From Kineococcus endophyticus (lineage in GTDB: Bacteria > Actinomycetota > Actinomycetes > Actinomycetales > Kineococcaceae): 64,000 nucleotides of DNA. The translations under genes and the position numbers were made by a program. The notes below the pieces were generated by a model that was not told the DNA's origin, ran no database searches, and saw only the letters and a program-made list of their open reading frames with translations. The number at the start of each line of letters is the position of its first letter. Position 1 is the stretch's first letter. The stretch spans positions 239,820 to 303,819 of the forward strand of contig NZ_JBFNQN010000006.1 of NCBI RefSeq assembly GCF_040796495.1. The letters are read 5' to 3'. Positions 25,532 to 34,167 of the stretch are shown piece after piece.

Positions 25532-26794
25532 TCAGGCGTCGCCGGCGGTGACGGCCTGGGCCTCCGCGGCCGAGTGCGGCGCCGGGTCGTCGGGCACGAC
25601 GACGAGGTGACGGCGGCCGGACAGCAGCACGGCCAGGCCGACGACCACGCCGAGGGCCCCGAGGGCGAACGGCGACCAGTCGGTGAAGACCTCGCCGAGC
25701 TCACCGGCGGCCCAGGCGGCGATGGCGCCGCCGATGAACCGGACGAAGGAGTACGCCGCCGACGCCGTGGAGCGCTGGACGGGGGAGACCTCCATGACGA
25801 GTTCGGTGACGATCGTGTTGTTCACGCCGAGGAACACCCCGGCGACGATCGTCCCGACGACGAGGACGGGCTTGACGTCCACGAACACGGCCTCGACGAC
25901 CAGCACGAGGGCGAACAGCGACAGCATGGCCGCCACGACGGGGACCGTCCCGAACCGGCGCTGCAGGCGCGGTGCGAGCACCACGGACGCGACGGCGAGG
26001 CAGATGCCCCACCCGAAGAACACGAACCCCAGCTCGATCGGCGAGGAGATCTCCAGGGCGAACGGCGTGTAGGCCAGGAGGGTGAAGAACCCGAAGTTGT
26101 AGAGGAAGGCCATGCCCGCGACGGTCGCGAGCCCGCGGTGGCGCAGCGCTCGGACGGGGTCGGAGATCCGCGTGCGGACAGCGGGTTTCGGCGTCGACGG
26201 CAGCAGCGTCACGATCGCGGTGAACGCGACGGCCATGAGGACGGCCGTGCCGAAGAACGGCCCGCGCCAGGACACCTCGCCGAGCAGGCCGCCGACGAGC
26301 GGACCGGTCGCGATGCCGAGACCGAGCGCGGCCTCGTAGAGGATGATCGCGTTCGCCATCCCGCCGCTTGCGGCGCCGACGATGGTGGCCAGCGCCGTGG
26401 CGATGAACAGCGCGTTGCCCAGGCCCCAGCCGGCGCGGAACCCGACGATCTGCGCGATCGAGGACGACGACCCGGCCAGCGCGGCGAAGACCACGATGAG
26501 GGCGAGCCCGGCCATGAGCGTCTTCTTCGCGCCGAACCGGCTGGAGATCCAGCCGGTGAGCAGCATCGCGAGCCCGGTGATGCCGAGGTAGGACGTGAAC
26601 AGCAGCAGGGTCTGCGCCTTGGTGGCGCCGAGTTCCCCGGCGATGGCGGGCAGGATCGGGTCGACGAGGCCGATGCCCATGAACGAGACGACGGCGGCGA
26701 AGGCCACCGCCCACACGGCGACGGGCTGCTTCAGCAGTCCGGGACGTGCGTCGGCCGCGTCCGGTGCGGTGTGCGACGTGGTGTCAGTCGACAC
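25532..26794 (-). CDS. MFS transporter, drug:H+ antiporter type
   Basis: 420 residues with about twelve hydrophobic helices. The loop 2-3 motif is GWISSRFGAKKTLMAGL (motif A variant) and the fourth helix holds GFRAGWGLGNALF, as in DHA-type multidrug exporters; VDPILPAIAGELGA in helix 1 matches that group. GTG 26794 overlaps the upstream marR gene by 11 bases, so the exporter is cotranscribed with, and presumably repressed by, that MarR protein. Substrate unknown. A short hydrophilic tail (about 25 residues) ends the protein. Confidence 0.9.
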   Translation of the reverse strand: MSTDTTSHTAPDAADARPGLLKQPVAVWAVAFAAVVSFMGIGLVDPILPAIAGELGATKAQTLLLFTSYLGITGLAMLLTGWISSRFGAKKTLMAGLALIVVFAALAGSSSSIAQIVGFRAGWGLGNALFIATALATIVGAASGGMANAIILYEAALGLGIATGPLVGGLLGEVSWRGPFFGTAVLMAVAFTAIVTLLPSTPKPAVRTRISDPVRALRHRGLATVAGMAFLYNFGFFTLLAYTPFALEISSPIELGFVFFGWGICLAVASVVLAPRLQRRFGTVPVVAAMLSLFALVLVVEAVFVDVKPVLVVGTIVAGVFLGVNNTIVTELVMEVSPVQRSTASAAYSFVRFIGGAIAAWAAGELGEVFTDWSPFALGALGVVVGLAVLLSGRRHLVVVPDDPAPHSAAEAQAVTAGDA

Positions 26795-27230
26795 GGGACG
26801 TCCTTCCTGAGACGAGTGCGGTGATGTCCTCGAGCAGGCCGGTCAGTCGTTCGAGGTCGCCGGGCGGGGCCGGCAGGTGCTGCAGGGCGTCGGCCACGGG
26901 GGCGCGCAGCGCGCTGCGGTTGGCGAGCAGCGCGTCGCGGCCGGCGTCGGTCAGCGCGACGAGGACGGCGCGGGCGTCGGCGGGGTCGGTCGTGCGCGTC
27001 ACGAGGCCCGCGTCGCCGAGCCGGGTGACGAGCCCCGTCATGCTCGGCTGCGCACACCCCTCCAGCTCGGCGAGCCGGCTGACGCGCAGGGCGCCGTCGC
27101 GGTCCAGCGTGCTGAGCACGCGCGCCTGCGTCAGGGACAGGCGGGTGCCGTCCGCGGCCGCCGCGGCGCCGCGCGTCAAGGCCGAGCAGCTGAGGAGCAG
27201 GCGTTCGGCCAGGTCCCCATCAAGTTGCAT
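26784..27230 (-). CDS. MarR family regulator of the adjacent exporter
   Basis: 148 residues. The winged HTH LSLTQARVLSTLDRDGALRVSRLAELEGCAQPSMTGLVTRLGDAGLVTRTTDPADARAVLVALTDAGR is complete. A single Cys in LEGCAQPS, at the start of the recognition helix, could act as a thiol switch; that is speculation. ATG 27230 follows a TATAGT box by exactly six bases, a leaderless start. It heads a two-gene operon with an MFS exporter. Confidence 0.91.
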   Translation of the reverse strand: MQLDGDLAERLLLSCSALTRGAAAAADGTRLSLTQARVLSTLDRDGALRVSRLAELEGCAQPSMTGLVTRLGDAGLVTRTTDPADARAVLVALTDAGRDALLANRSALRAPVADALQHLPAPPGDLERLTGLLEDITALVSGRTSRVD

Positions 27231-27246
27231 AGGGACACTATATGTC
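27231..27246 (-). promoter_or_regulatory. Leaderless promoter with overlapping MarR operator
   Basis: TATAGT (27242-27237) is six bases before the ATG. The same bases form the centre of GACA-ctata-TGTC (27234-27246), which is flanked by further GG/CC symmetry. A MarR dimer bound here would cover the -10 box directly. Confidence 0.7.
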
Positions 27247-27312
27247 GGTCCCGCTGGCACGGCAACGCGGGAGTGGCGTGACAGGGGACACGCAGCGTGG
27301 TGAGGTGGTCAC

Positions 27313-27480
27313 GTGAGTGACGAGGGGACGGCCGCTGCGGCCGACGACGAGGACGACCGTCGGCACCGGGTCGACCGCCGCACGACGATCGACCTGACGC
27401 GCGCCGAGCGCGGCGAGCCCGAGCGCCGCCGCCTGCCCGGCGTGGACCGCCGCGACAACCCCGACTCCCAGGACCGCTGA
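27313..27480 (+). CDS. Small charged hypothetical protein (55 aa)
   Basis: A 55-residue frame from GTG 27313, preceded by GAGGTGG, encoding a hydrophilic, Asp/Arg-rich protein (begins MSDEGTAAADDEDDRR, contains RRTTIDLTRAERG). No fold or family is recognized. Support comes from the ribosome site, the codon pattern, and the fact that a strong symmetrical terminator begins three bases after its stop. It may be a regulatory or disordered micro-protein; it is absent from any operon. Confidence 0.5.
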   Translation: MSDEGTAAAADDEDDRRHRVDRRTTIDLTRAERGEPERRRLPGVDRRDNPDSQDR

Positions 27481-27482
27481 CC

Positions 27483-27568
27483 CCCCTGCCCCCGTGGAAA
27501 ACACTCCTTCCGCCCCTCGAGAGCGCTCTCGAGGGGCGGAAAGAGTGTTTTCCACGCAGGGGCAGGGG
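27483..27568. terminator. Very long bidirectional terminator palindrome
   Basis: Two 31-base arms (27494-27524 and 27525-27555) are complementary with a single mismatch (27507/27542) and no spacer. Outside them CCCCTGCCCC (27483-27492) pairs with GGGGCAGGGG (27559-27568). The whole element fills the gap between the convergent small gene ending at 27480 and the potassium-channel gene ending at 27570, so it can terminate both. Confidence 0.85.
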
Positions 27569-27569
27569 G

Positions 27570-28250
27570 TCAGGACAGGGCGCTGAAGGCCTCGACGTCC
27601 CGGATCTGCCCGGACACGATGATGACGTCGTCGGAGGCGAGCACCGTCTCGGGCGTGGCGTAGGTGAAGCCCTCACCGGCGCGGTGGTGCGCGACGACGG
27701 TCACCTTGTACGTGCTGCGCAGCTTCACCTGCCCCAGGCTGCGGCCGACGATGGGGCTCGGCGGCGTCGTCTTGACCATGGCGTAGCCGTCGTCGAACTC
27801 GATGTAGTCCAGCATCCGCCCGCGGACGAGGTGCGCCACGCGCAGGCCCATCTCGTGCTCGGGGCGGATCACCTTGTGCGCGCCGAGCTGCGTGAGGATC
27901 CGGGCGTGCGACTCGCTGATCGCCTTGGCCCACACGTTGCGGATCCCGAACTGCAGCAGCGTCGAGACGGTGAGGATGCTCGCCTCGAGGTTCGTCCCGA
28001 TGCCGACGACGGCGCGGTCGAACTCGTGGACGGACAGCTGCCGGAGCGCCTCCTCCTTCGTGGAGTCGGCGACGACGGCGTGCGTCAGGGAGCCCGCGAG
28101 CTCGTCGACGAGGCTCGCGTCGTTGTCGATGCCCAGGACGTCGACCTGCCCGTCCTCCATGAGCTCCAGGGCCAGGGAGCGGCCGAAGCGGCCGAGGCCG
28201 ATGACGACCACCGACCGCGGGCTGGCCAGAGCCGAGCGCTTGCTACCCAA
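27570..28250 (-). CDS. ktrA: TrkA/KtrA-type potassium channel regulatory subunit
   Basis: 226 residues. An RCK-N nucleotide-binding domain (VVVIGLGRFGRSLALELMEDG, GIDNDASLVDELA, VVGIGTNLEASIL) is followed by a RCK-C domain (RMLDYIEFDDGYAMVKTTPPSPIVGRSLGQVKLR). It forms a cytosolic ring that gates the membrane subunit in response to nucleotides. The TTG start at 28250 overlaps the end of the channel gene by eight bases and has a GGAAGG site upstream. The downstream end meets the long terminator. Confidence 0.9.
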   Translation of the reverse strand: MGSKRSALASPRSVVVIGLGRFGRSLALELMEDGQVDVLGIDNDASLVDELAGSLTHAVVADSTKEEALRQLSVHEFDRAVVGIGTNLEASILTVSTLLQFGIRNVWAKAISESHARILTQLGAHKVIRPEHEMGLRVAHLVRGRMLDYIEFDDGYAMVKTTPPSPIVGRSLGQVKLRSTYKVTVVAHHRAGEGFTYATPETVLASDDVIIVSGQIRDVEAFSALS

Positions 28251-29601
28251 TGATCGGCCTTCCTTCGGGGTACTCGTACAGGCGGGTGCGTTCGCGCAGC
28301 GCCAGGGCGGCGCCGAGCGTGATCGGCCCGATGCGGCCGAGGAACATCAACAGGGCCAGGATGACCTGCCCCGAGTCCGGCAGCTGCACGAGCAGCCCGG
28401 AGCTGAGCCCGACCGTGGCGAACGACGAGACCACCTCGAAGACGACCATGTCCAGCGGGGCCCGGGTCATCTCGACGAGGACGACGGTCGCGACGACGAC
28501 GACGCCCACGGAGGCGAGCGCCACCGTCAGCGCCTGCCGCACGACGCGGTCGGCGACCGTGCGGCGGAAGACCGTGACGGTCGGCTCGCCGCGGAACTCG
28601 GCGTAGACCGCGACGGCGAGCAGGGCGAACGTCGTCACCTTGATCCCGCCGGCCGTCGACGCGGATCCGCCGCCGATGAACATGAGGACGTCCATGACGA
28701 GCCAGGACCCGCCGTTCATGCTCGTGATGTCGATCGAGTTGAACCCCGAGCTGCGGGTGGCCGAGGCCTGGAACAACCCCGCCAGCGGCCGCGCCCACCA
28801 GTCCAGGCCCGCCAGGGTCGCCGGGTTGCGCCACTCGTTGACGGTGAGGAACACCGCCCCGAGGAACAGCAGCGGGACGGTCGTGACGAGCGTCAGCTTG
28901 GTGTGGAGGGACCAGCGCTGGGGGAAGCGGAACTGCTTGCGCAGCTCCAGCAGGACGGGGAAGCCCAGGCCGCCGAGGAACGAGGCCGCGACGACGGGCA
29001 GGCACATCCACGGGTCCGCGACGAAGGCCGTCATGCTGTCGCCGCGCAGCGCGAAACCGGCGTTGTTGAAGGAGGAGACGGCGAGGAACGTGCCCTCCCA
29101 CGCGGCCGCGGTGATCGTCCGGTCGTAGCCGGCGAAGAGCCGGGACGTGAGCAGCACCGCCGTCACCAGCTCGACGACCACCGAGACGCGCACGACGCCG
29201 AGCAGCACCGAGCGGACGTCGCCGAGGTTCAGACCGCGCGACTCCGTGGCCGTGAGCATCCGCGAGCGCAGTCCGAGCCGCCGGGAGGCGAAGACGCCCA
29301 GCAGCGAGGCGGACGTCATGATCCCGAACCCGCCGACCTGGGCGAGGGCGAGGATGACGACGAGCCCGAACGTGGACCAGTGCTCGCGGGTGTCCACGAC
29401 GACGTGCCCCGTGACGCACAGCGCGCTGACCGCGGTGAACAGGGCCTCGACGAAGGTGGCCGACCCCGGGCCCCGCCGGGCGACGGGCAGCCAGAGCAGG
29501 GCGGTGCCGAGGGCGACGGCGAGGGCGAAGCCGAGGGCCACGACCTGGGCCGGGTGCCGCAGCACGCGCTGACGCCGGCGGGTCGCGGGGACTTCCGCCA
29601 C
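28243..29601 (-). CDS. ktrB: TrkH/KtrB-type potassium uptake membrane subunit
   Basis: 452 residues. Four pore-loop repeats are visible through their selectivity-filter segments: SALCVTGHVV, SSFNNAGFAL, ATRSSGFNSI and SSFATVGLSSG, each between hydrophobic helices. This is the ion-conducting subunit of a Ktr/Trk system, partner of the RCK protein encoded immediately downstream with overlapping frames. It imports K+ driven by membrane potential and Na+ or H+. GTG 29601 begins MAEVPATRRRQRVLRHP. A TAGCCT box lies upstream. Confidence 0.93.
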   Translation of the reverse strand: MAEVPATRRRQRVLRHPAQVVALGFALAVALGTALLWLPVARRGPGSATFVEALFTAVSALCVTGHVVVDTREHWSTFGLVVILALAQVGGFGIMTSASLLGVFASRRLGLRSRMLTATESRGLNLGDVRSVLLGVVRVSVVVELVTAVLLTSRLFAGYDRTITAAAWEGTFLAVSSFNNAGFALRGDSMTAFVADPWMCLPVVAASFLGGLGFPVLLELRKQFRFPQRWSLHTKLTLVTTVPLLFLGAVFLTVNEWRNPATLAGLDWWARPLAGLFQASATRSSGFNSIDITSMNGGSWLVMDVLMFIGGGSASTAGGIKVTTFALLAVAVYAEFRGEPTVTVFRRTVADRVVRQALTVALASVGVVVVATVVLVEMTRAPLDMVVFEVVSSFATVGLSSGLLVQLPDSGQVILALLMFLGRIGPITLGAALALRERTRLYEYPEGRPIIG

Positions 29602-29707
29602 GTGGTGCCTCCGCCGTGCGTCGTGCCAGCGCAGGGTCCGCCCGCGCTCGACGCGGACGCGCCGACCGTCGCCAGGCTAACGGGACGGCGGTGCCGGGGA
29701 GGGACGG

Positions 29708-30184
29708 TCAGTCCGGTTCGGGGACCTCGAGCAGTTCCAGGAGGTCCTGGCGGCCGAAGAACCGGGCGGCCTCGAGCGCGCTCGGGGTGCCGAGGTAGGG
29801 GTCGGCGTCGGCGGCGACGAGCGCGGCCACGACCTCCACCTCGCCCTTGAAGACGGCGGCGGCGAGCGGGGTCTGACCGCGGCTGTTGGCGCGGTCGGGG
29901 TCGGCGTCGCGTTCGAGCAGGGCCAGGACCGTGCGGGGGTGACCGTGGTAGGCGGCCAGCATGACGAGCGAGTTGCCGTCGCTGTCGGTCGAGTTCACCG
30001 GGACGCCGAGGTCGAGGTAGCCGCACAGTTCACGGACCCGGCCGTTGCGGGCGTGCTCGAAGACGCGGTGGGCCAGGGCCAGTGCCCGTTCCTCGCCCTC
30101 GTCGGCGGGGCCGGAGGGGACAGCACCCACCGCGGCACCGGCGTCCGCCGGCCCGGAGCCGGGGTCCTCCCGCTCGCTGGTCAC
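29708..30184 (-). CDS. Ankyrin repeat protein
   Basis: 158 residues. An Ala/Gly-rich acidic N-terminus is followed by a helix and about three ankyrin repeats: PVNSTDSDGNSLVMLAAYHGH, DPDRANSRGQTPLAAAVFKGE and DPYLGTPSALEAARFFGR. These are protein-binding modules; the partner is unknown. GTG 30184 follows TACCCT by six bases, a leaderless start, which decides against the longer frame. The gene lies between the potassium system and the EAL-HDOD gene without overlap. Confidence 0.88.
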   Translation of the reverse strand: MTSEREDPGSGPADAGAAVGAVPSGPADEGEERALALAHRVFEHARNGRVRELCGYLDLGVPVNSTDSDGNSLVMLAAYHGHPRTVLALLERDADPDRANSRGQTPLAAAVFKGEVEVVAALVAADADPYLGTPSALEAARFFGRQDLLELLEVPEPD

Positions 30185-30239
30185 GGCGCCAGGGTAGGTC
30201 CGCCTGAGCGGAGAGTGCACGCCCGTGGCGTGTCCGGCG

Positions 30240-31502
30240 TCAGGGACGCTCCAGGACCGAACTCACGGTGACCATGGCCCCACTGAGCGCAGTCAGGTAG
30301 GCGCGGGAGACCTCGTACACGGCGTGACCGGCGTCCGTGATGACGAACGGGTCGTCCTCCTCGTAGGCGAGGACCGCGCGCAGGGCGCCGCCGGCCGGCC
30401 CGCGGCGGTGCACGAGGGCTGCCCGCACCGACTGCGCCACGCCTGTCGTGTCCACCAGCTCGTCCTCGGCCATCCCCAGCACGGTGGCGACCCCGGACAG
30501 CAGGCCCACCGTGTAGGCGAGGTCGGCGTCCTGCGGGGCCAGCCGCGAGCAGGCCGCCGCCCGCGCCAGCACCATCGTCAGCGCCTCGGTGTCCACGCTG
30601 GTCACGCCGCCCAGCAGCATGAGCACCACCCACGAGCACAGCTGCTGGCGGCCGAGCAGGACGATCGCCTGGCGCAGCGAGGTGATGCCCGACTTCGTGC
30701 CGGCCGCGGCCGAGGAGACGGTCTTCAGGACGCGCAGGCTGAGGGCCGGGTCGGAGGCGACGAGCTGCTCGATCTCGTGCAGCGGTGCGTCGGTGCCGGT
30801 GAGCGCGCGCACCAGGCGCAGGCAGACCAGCTGCGAGGGCGTGAGGCTGACCGCCTCGAGCGTCACCGGCCGTTGCAACCCGTACCCCTGGAACAGGTCC
30901 GCGCCCGCGGCGAGGCACCGGGCGAACAGCGCGTCGTCCTCGATGCGCTCGACGACGACGAGCGCCGTCGGGTTGTGCTCGCGGGCCAGGACCAGGACCC
31001 GCTCGAAGTCGTCCCCGGCCGCCTCGACGTCGATCTTCACGTAGTCGGCGAGGGCCACGGCCGGCAGCCGCCCCTCCTCGCCGATGAAGTCGTCGATGGC
31101 GATGCGGTAGCCCTGGGCGCGCAGCCGGCGCAGCCCCTCGAGCACCTCGTCGTCGACCTCGACGTTCTCCAGCAGCTCCAGCACGACCTGGTCGGGGGAG
31201 CACGGGATGGGCAGGGCGCCGGTGAAGAACCCCCGGGTGAGGTTGATGAACAGGAGCCGGTCGCCCGCGATCTGCTCGACGCCGAAGTCGCCGAAGGTGG
31301 CGCTGATGACCTGCGACGTCGCGTGGTCCTGCTCGGCGCCCTCGGCGAGCTCGGCGCTGGCCCGGCCGTGGTTGCGGAAGAGCAGCTCGTAGGCCACGAG
31401 TCGGCGCTCGGTGTCGTAGATGCCCTGCCGGCCCACGCGCACGGGGGAGCGGGACGTGGCCTCGTCGACGGGTGCGGGCGGTGCGAGGGGGTGCGCGTCC
31501 AC
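30240..31502 (-). CDS. EAL-HDOD domain protein (YuxH type)
   Basis: About 420 residues. Residues ~30-220 form an EAL-like domain in which the signature is changed to YELLFRN and the metal-binding acidic residues are only partly kept (VLELLENVEVDD, IAIDDFIGEEG, VKIDV), so c-di-GMP hydrolysis is doubtful. The C-terminal HDOD domain contains LRLVRALTG, SDPALSLRVLKTVSSAA and LRQAIVLLGRQQLCSW. Such proteins act in signalling, often near motility genes. GTG 31502 with a GGGGAGGGGA site is preferred; an upstream GTG at 31541 would add 13 residues. Confidence 0.88.
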   Translation of the reverse strand: MDAHPLAPPAPVDEATSRSPVRVGRQGIYDTERRLVAYELLFRNHGRASAELAEGAEQDHATSQVISATFGDFGVEQIAGDRLLFINLTRGFFTGALPIPCSPDQVVLELLENVEVDDEVLEGLRRLRAQGYRIAIDDFIGEEGRLPAVALADYVKIDVEAAGDDFERVLVLAREHNPTALVVVERIEDDALFARCLAAGADLFQGYGLQRPVTLEAVSLTPSQLVCLRLVRALTGTDAPLHEIEQLVASDPALSLRVLKTVSSAAAGTKSGITSLRQAIVLLGRQQLCSWVVLMLLGGVTSVDTEALTMVLARAAACSRLAPQDADLAYTVGLLSGVATVLGMAEDELVDTTGVAQSVRAALVHRRGPAGGALRAVLAYEEDDPFVITDAGHAVYEVSRAYLTALSGAMVTVSSVLERP

Positions 31503-31623
31503 TGCGGTCCCCTCCCCGTCCGTCGTCACCGCGAGCTCCACACCCGTGTCAACGGCTCGCCCACGGGACGACTGAAGTGTTCTCCGTCACGGCTGGGCCG
31601 AACGGGTGGGTGCGTCCCGCCGG

Positions 31624-32199
31624 TCAGACCTCGGTGCGGTGGAACCCCTGCGCCGAGCGGCTCGGCGTCGGCCCGCGCTGCCCCTGGTACCGCGAGCCCG
31701 AGGCGCCGCTGCCGTAGGGCTGCTCGGCGGGGGAGGAGAGCTGGAAGAAGCACAGCTGGCCGATCTTCATGCCCGGCCACAGCGTGATCGGCAGCGTCGC
31801 GACGTTCGACAGCTCCAGCGTCACGTGGCCCGAGAAGCCCGCGTCGATGAACCCCGCCGTCGAGTGGGTCAGCAGGCCGAGCCGGCCCAGGCTGCTCTTG
31901 CCCTCCAGCCGTGCGGAGATGTCGTCCGGCAGGGAGACGACCTCGTACGTCGAGCCGAGGACGAACTCGCCGGGGTGCAGGATGAACGCCTCGTCGGGCG
32001 CGGTCTCGACCAGACGGGTGAGTTCGGGCTGCTCCTGCGCGGGGTCGATGACCGAGTACTTGTGGTTGTCGAAGAGGCGGAAGAAGCGGTCCAGCCGCAC
32101 GTCGACGCTGCTCGGCTGCACCATCGACGGGTCGTACGGGGAGAGCGCGACCCGTCCGGAGTCCAGCTGGGCGCGGATGTCGCGGTCGGAGAGCAGCAC
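31624..32199 (-). CDS. dcd: dCTP deaminase
   Basis: 191 residues, the normal length. [16 protein letters not shown] opens the protein; [51 protein letters not shown] and [11 protein letters not shown] are the conserved nucleotide and catalytic segments. It makes dUTP from dCTP; actinobacterial members are often bifunctional and go on to dUMP. GTG 32199 is chosen because family members start at LLSDRD and a TACCGT box lies seven bases upstream; GTG 32208 is possible. Confidence 0.94.
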   Translation of the reverse strand: MLLSDRDIRAQLDSGRVALSPYDPSMVQPSSVDVRLDRFFRLFDNHKYSVIDPAQEQPELTRLVETAPDEAFILHPGEFVLGSTYEVVSLPDDISARLEGKSSLGRLGLLTHSTAGFIDAGFSGHVTLELSNVATLPITLWPGMKIGQLCFFQLSSPAEQPYGSGASGSRYQGQRGPTPSRSAQGFHRTEV

Positions 32200-32274
32200 G
32201 GGCGTCACGGTACCGCCGGTGCGAGCACCCGCCGCCGTCGGTTACAGTGGTCACCGTCCTGTTCTGCAGGGCAT

Positions 32275-32348
32275 GCGGGCGTAGTTCAATGGTAGAACTT
32301 CAGCTTCCCAAGCTGATAGTGCGAGTTCGATTCTCGTCGCCCGCTCCA
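32275..32348 (+). tRNA. tRNA-Gly (anticodon CCC)
   Basis: The acceptor stem pairs GCGGGCG with CGCCCGC, discriminator T, and CCA is encoded (32346-32348). The anticodon stem TCAGC/GCTGA encloses TTCCCAA, giving anticodon CCC for GGG codons. The T arm is CGAG-TTCGATT-CTCG. A TACAGT box at 32243-32248 is a plausible -10. Confidence 0.95.
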
Positions 32349-32350
32349 GC

Positions 32351-32385
32351 ACGAAGGCCCAGGTCCGGTGGACCTGGGCCTTCGT
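32351..32385 (+). terminator. Terminator after tRNA-Gly
   Basis: A 16-bp perfect stem (32351-32366 with 32370-32385) and loop GGT begin two bases after CCA. It is followed by CGTTC and no U tract. It also faces the end of the convergent TetR gene. Confidence 0.88.
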
Positions 32386-32410
32386 CGTTCCCGGGGTCGC
32401 CGGAACCCGG

Positions 32411-32986
32411 TCACGCCAGCAGGGCCCGGACCGCCTCGACGACCTCGCCCGGTCCGGGTGGGGCGGTGAGCGCGTCGGCCGCGGCGCCGTCCAGCAGCCA
32501 CCGCACCCGCCGCGCCAGGACCTCGGGAGCGGCGACGCCGGTCCGCAGCTCGCTGCGACGTCCGGCGATCTCCAGCTGCCGCACCAGGAAACCGTGCACG
32601 AGGTCGGTCTCGGCGTGCAGGGCCGCGGCCACCCGGGGGTCCTGCTCGACGGCCGCGACGGCGAGCACGAGTCCGGAGTACGCCGGGTCCCCCGCCTCGG
32701 CCTCGGTGTCCGCGGCGTGCGCGAGGACGGCGGTGAGGCCCGAACCGCGCTCCTCCAGTGCGGCCAGCCGGCGGGTCGTGGCGTCCCGGCCCGCGTCGAG
32801 GACCCCCACGAGCACGTCGAGCTTGGTCGGGAAGTGGTGGAAGAACGTCCCCGAGGAGACCCCCGCCGCCCGGCAGATCGAGGCCGTGGACGTGCGGTCG
32901 TACCCGGCGACGGCGAACTGCTGCCCGGCCGCCTCGAGGATCGCCCGGCGGCGCGGGTTCACCCGGTCGCCTCCGCTGCCGGTCAC
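32411..32986 (-). CDS. TetR family transcriptional regulator
   Basis: 191 residues. The HTH NPRRRAILEAAGQQFAVAGYDRTSTASICRAAGVSSGTFFHHFPTKLDVLVGVL is typical. GTG 32986 has a GGGAGG site five bases upstream. A CTAGAG-N6-CTCTAG dyad lies between this gene and the divergent CPBP protease gene, overlapping that gene's -10 box, so the protein probably represses both. The ligand is unknown. Confidence 0.9.
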   Translation of the reverse strand: MTGSGGDRVNPRRRAILEAAGQQFAVAGYDRTSTASICRAAGVSSGTFFHHFPTKLDVLVGVLDAGRDATTRRLAALEERGSGLTAVLAHAADTEAEAGDPAYSGLVLAVAAVEQDPRVAAALHAETDLVHGFLVRQLEIAGRRSELRTGVAAPEVLARRVRWLLDGAAADALTAPPGPGEVVEAVRALLA

Positions 32987-33009
32987 GGGACCTCCCTGGA
33001 GTACATGCT

Positions 33010-33027
33010 CTAGAGCGTTTACTCTAG
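33010..33027 (+). promoter_or_regulatory. TetR operator dyad over the CPBP promoter
   Basis: CTAGAG-cgttta-CTCTAG is perfectly symmetrical. It overlaps TACTCT (33020-33025), which lies six bases before the ATG at 33032, so binding would block a leaderless promoter. Confidence 0.7.
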
Positions 33028-33031
33028 TCGC

Positions 33032-33745
33032 ATGCCAGCGACGGGGGAGGAGGGGCGGGGCAGGACCGGCGCACGCGGGTGGTGGGTCGTGCTCGCGGGG
33101 ATCGCGCTCGCCTGGACGCCGATGTGGCTGCCACCCCTCGTCCGAGCCAGCGGCGCCGACCCGTCGCAGGTGCTGGGCGTGCTGGGGCTCACCGGACCGG
33201 CTGCGTCCATCGCGTGGAACGTCCTCGCGGTCACGCTCCTGCTGGCCTGGGTCCGGGCCGTCGAGCGCCGGGACCTGGCCTCGCTGCGCGTCGTGCGCCC
33301 GACCGGTCGCGACCTCGAGTCCGCCCTCGTCCTGTTCGGCGCGGCGATGCTCTGGTCGTGGCTGGGCTCCCTGGTCCTGCCGCCGACGGACGGCCCGGGA
33401 CGGGGGAGCGCGGAGATCGTCGCGCTGCCGCTGCTCGCCGTCGTGGCGATGGTCCTCACCGCGGCCGTGGTCGAGGAGGTCCTGTTCCGCGGCTACCCGC
33501 TCGAACGCCTCACGGAACTGCTCGGGCGGCGGTGGCTCGCGGTCGCCCTCACCGCGCCGTTCTTCGTCGTCCCGCACCTGGTGTTCTTCGGGCCGGAGTG
33601 GTTGCTGCACCACGCCGGCGGGACCGTCGCGATCTACGTCCTCTACCTGTGGCGCCGGAACCTGGTGGCGTGCATGGCGTTGCACGCCGCGGTCAACGCG
33701 CCCGTGCTCGTGCCGACCGTCGCGGCACGCCTGGCGGGCGCGTGA
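33032..33745 (+). CDS. CPBP family intramembrane metalloprotease
   Basis: 237 residues with about six to seven transmembrane helices. The Rce1/CPBP motifs are present: EExxxR in VVEEVLFRGY (Glu148-Glu149), His in VVPHLVFFG and His in MALHAAVNAPV. Members cleave prenylated proteins or peptides in the membrane and some provide bacteriocin self-immunity; which applies here is unknown. ATG 33032 is leaderless behind TACTCT. It is divergent from, and likely controlled by, the TetR gene. Confidence 0.88.
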   Translation: MPATGEEGRGRTGARGWWVVLAGIALAWTPMWLPPLVRASGADPSQVLGVLGLTGPAASIAWNVLAVTLLLAWVRAVERRDLASLRVVRPTGRDLESALVLFGAAMLWSWLGSLVLPPTDGPGRGSAEIVALPLLAVVAMVLTAAVVEEVLFRGYPLERLTELLGRRWLAVALTAPFFVVPHLVFFGPEWLLHHAGGTVAIYVLYLWRRNLVACMALHAAVNAPVLVPTVAARLAGA

Positions 33746-33754
33746 CCGGGGACG

Positions 33755-34021
33755 TCAGCGGGTGCCCTCGGGCCCCTGGTCGGCCGGAACGGCGTTCGCG
33801 GCGTCCTCCTCGCTGATCTCGACCCCGGCGATGGGGTTGCCCTGCCCGGTCCCGTCGGCCACGTCGTCCTCCAGGCCCAGCGGGTCCTGCGGGTCGCGCG
33901 CCGGGCTCGGCACGGGGCCGGAGTCGGACGCGCGGGCGTTCTCCCGGCTCCCGCTCTCCTGGACGGTGCGGACCTCGGCGTTGTCGCGCGGGTCCACGTG
34001 GGGTGTCGTCTCCTCGCTCAC
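33755..34021 (-). CDS. Small acidic hypothetical protein (88 aa)
   Basis: 88 residues, strongly acidic and Pro/Gly-rich, predicted disordered (ends EISEEDAANAVPADQGPEGTR). No family recognized. GTG 34021 follows CACAGT by six bases, matching the leaderless pattern seen elsewhere in the window, which supports it as a real gene. It ends ten bases from the convergent CPBP gene. Confidence 0.6.
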   Translation of the reverse strand: MSEETTPHVDPRDNAEVRTVQESGSRENARASDSGPVPSPARDPQDPLGLEDDVADGTGQGNPIAGVEISEEDAANAVPADQGPEGTR

Positions 34022-34167
34022 CCGCCCACTGTGGTGGCCGGACGGCTGCGGCGCGCGCCGGAGGTGGTGCAGGCACCACCTCCGGTCGTCCAGCGCACGG
34101 GATCGATCGGGCGGGCCGGTCTCGGGAGGCTGAGGGCACCGAGGAAGCCACCACCCAGGAGGAACCC

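Noticed and set aside
33032..33745. CPBP protease as immunity protein of the RiPP locus
   Set aside because: It lies 7 kb away on the other side of unrelated operons and has its own TetR regulator.
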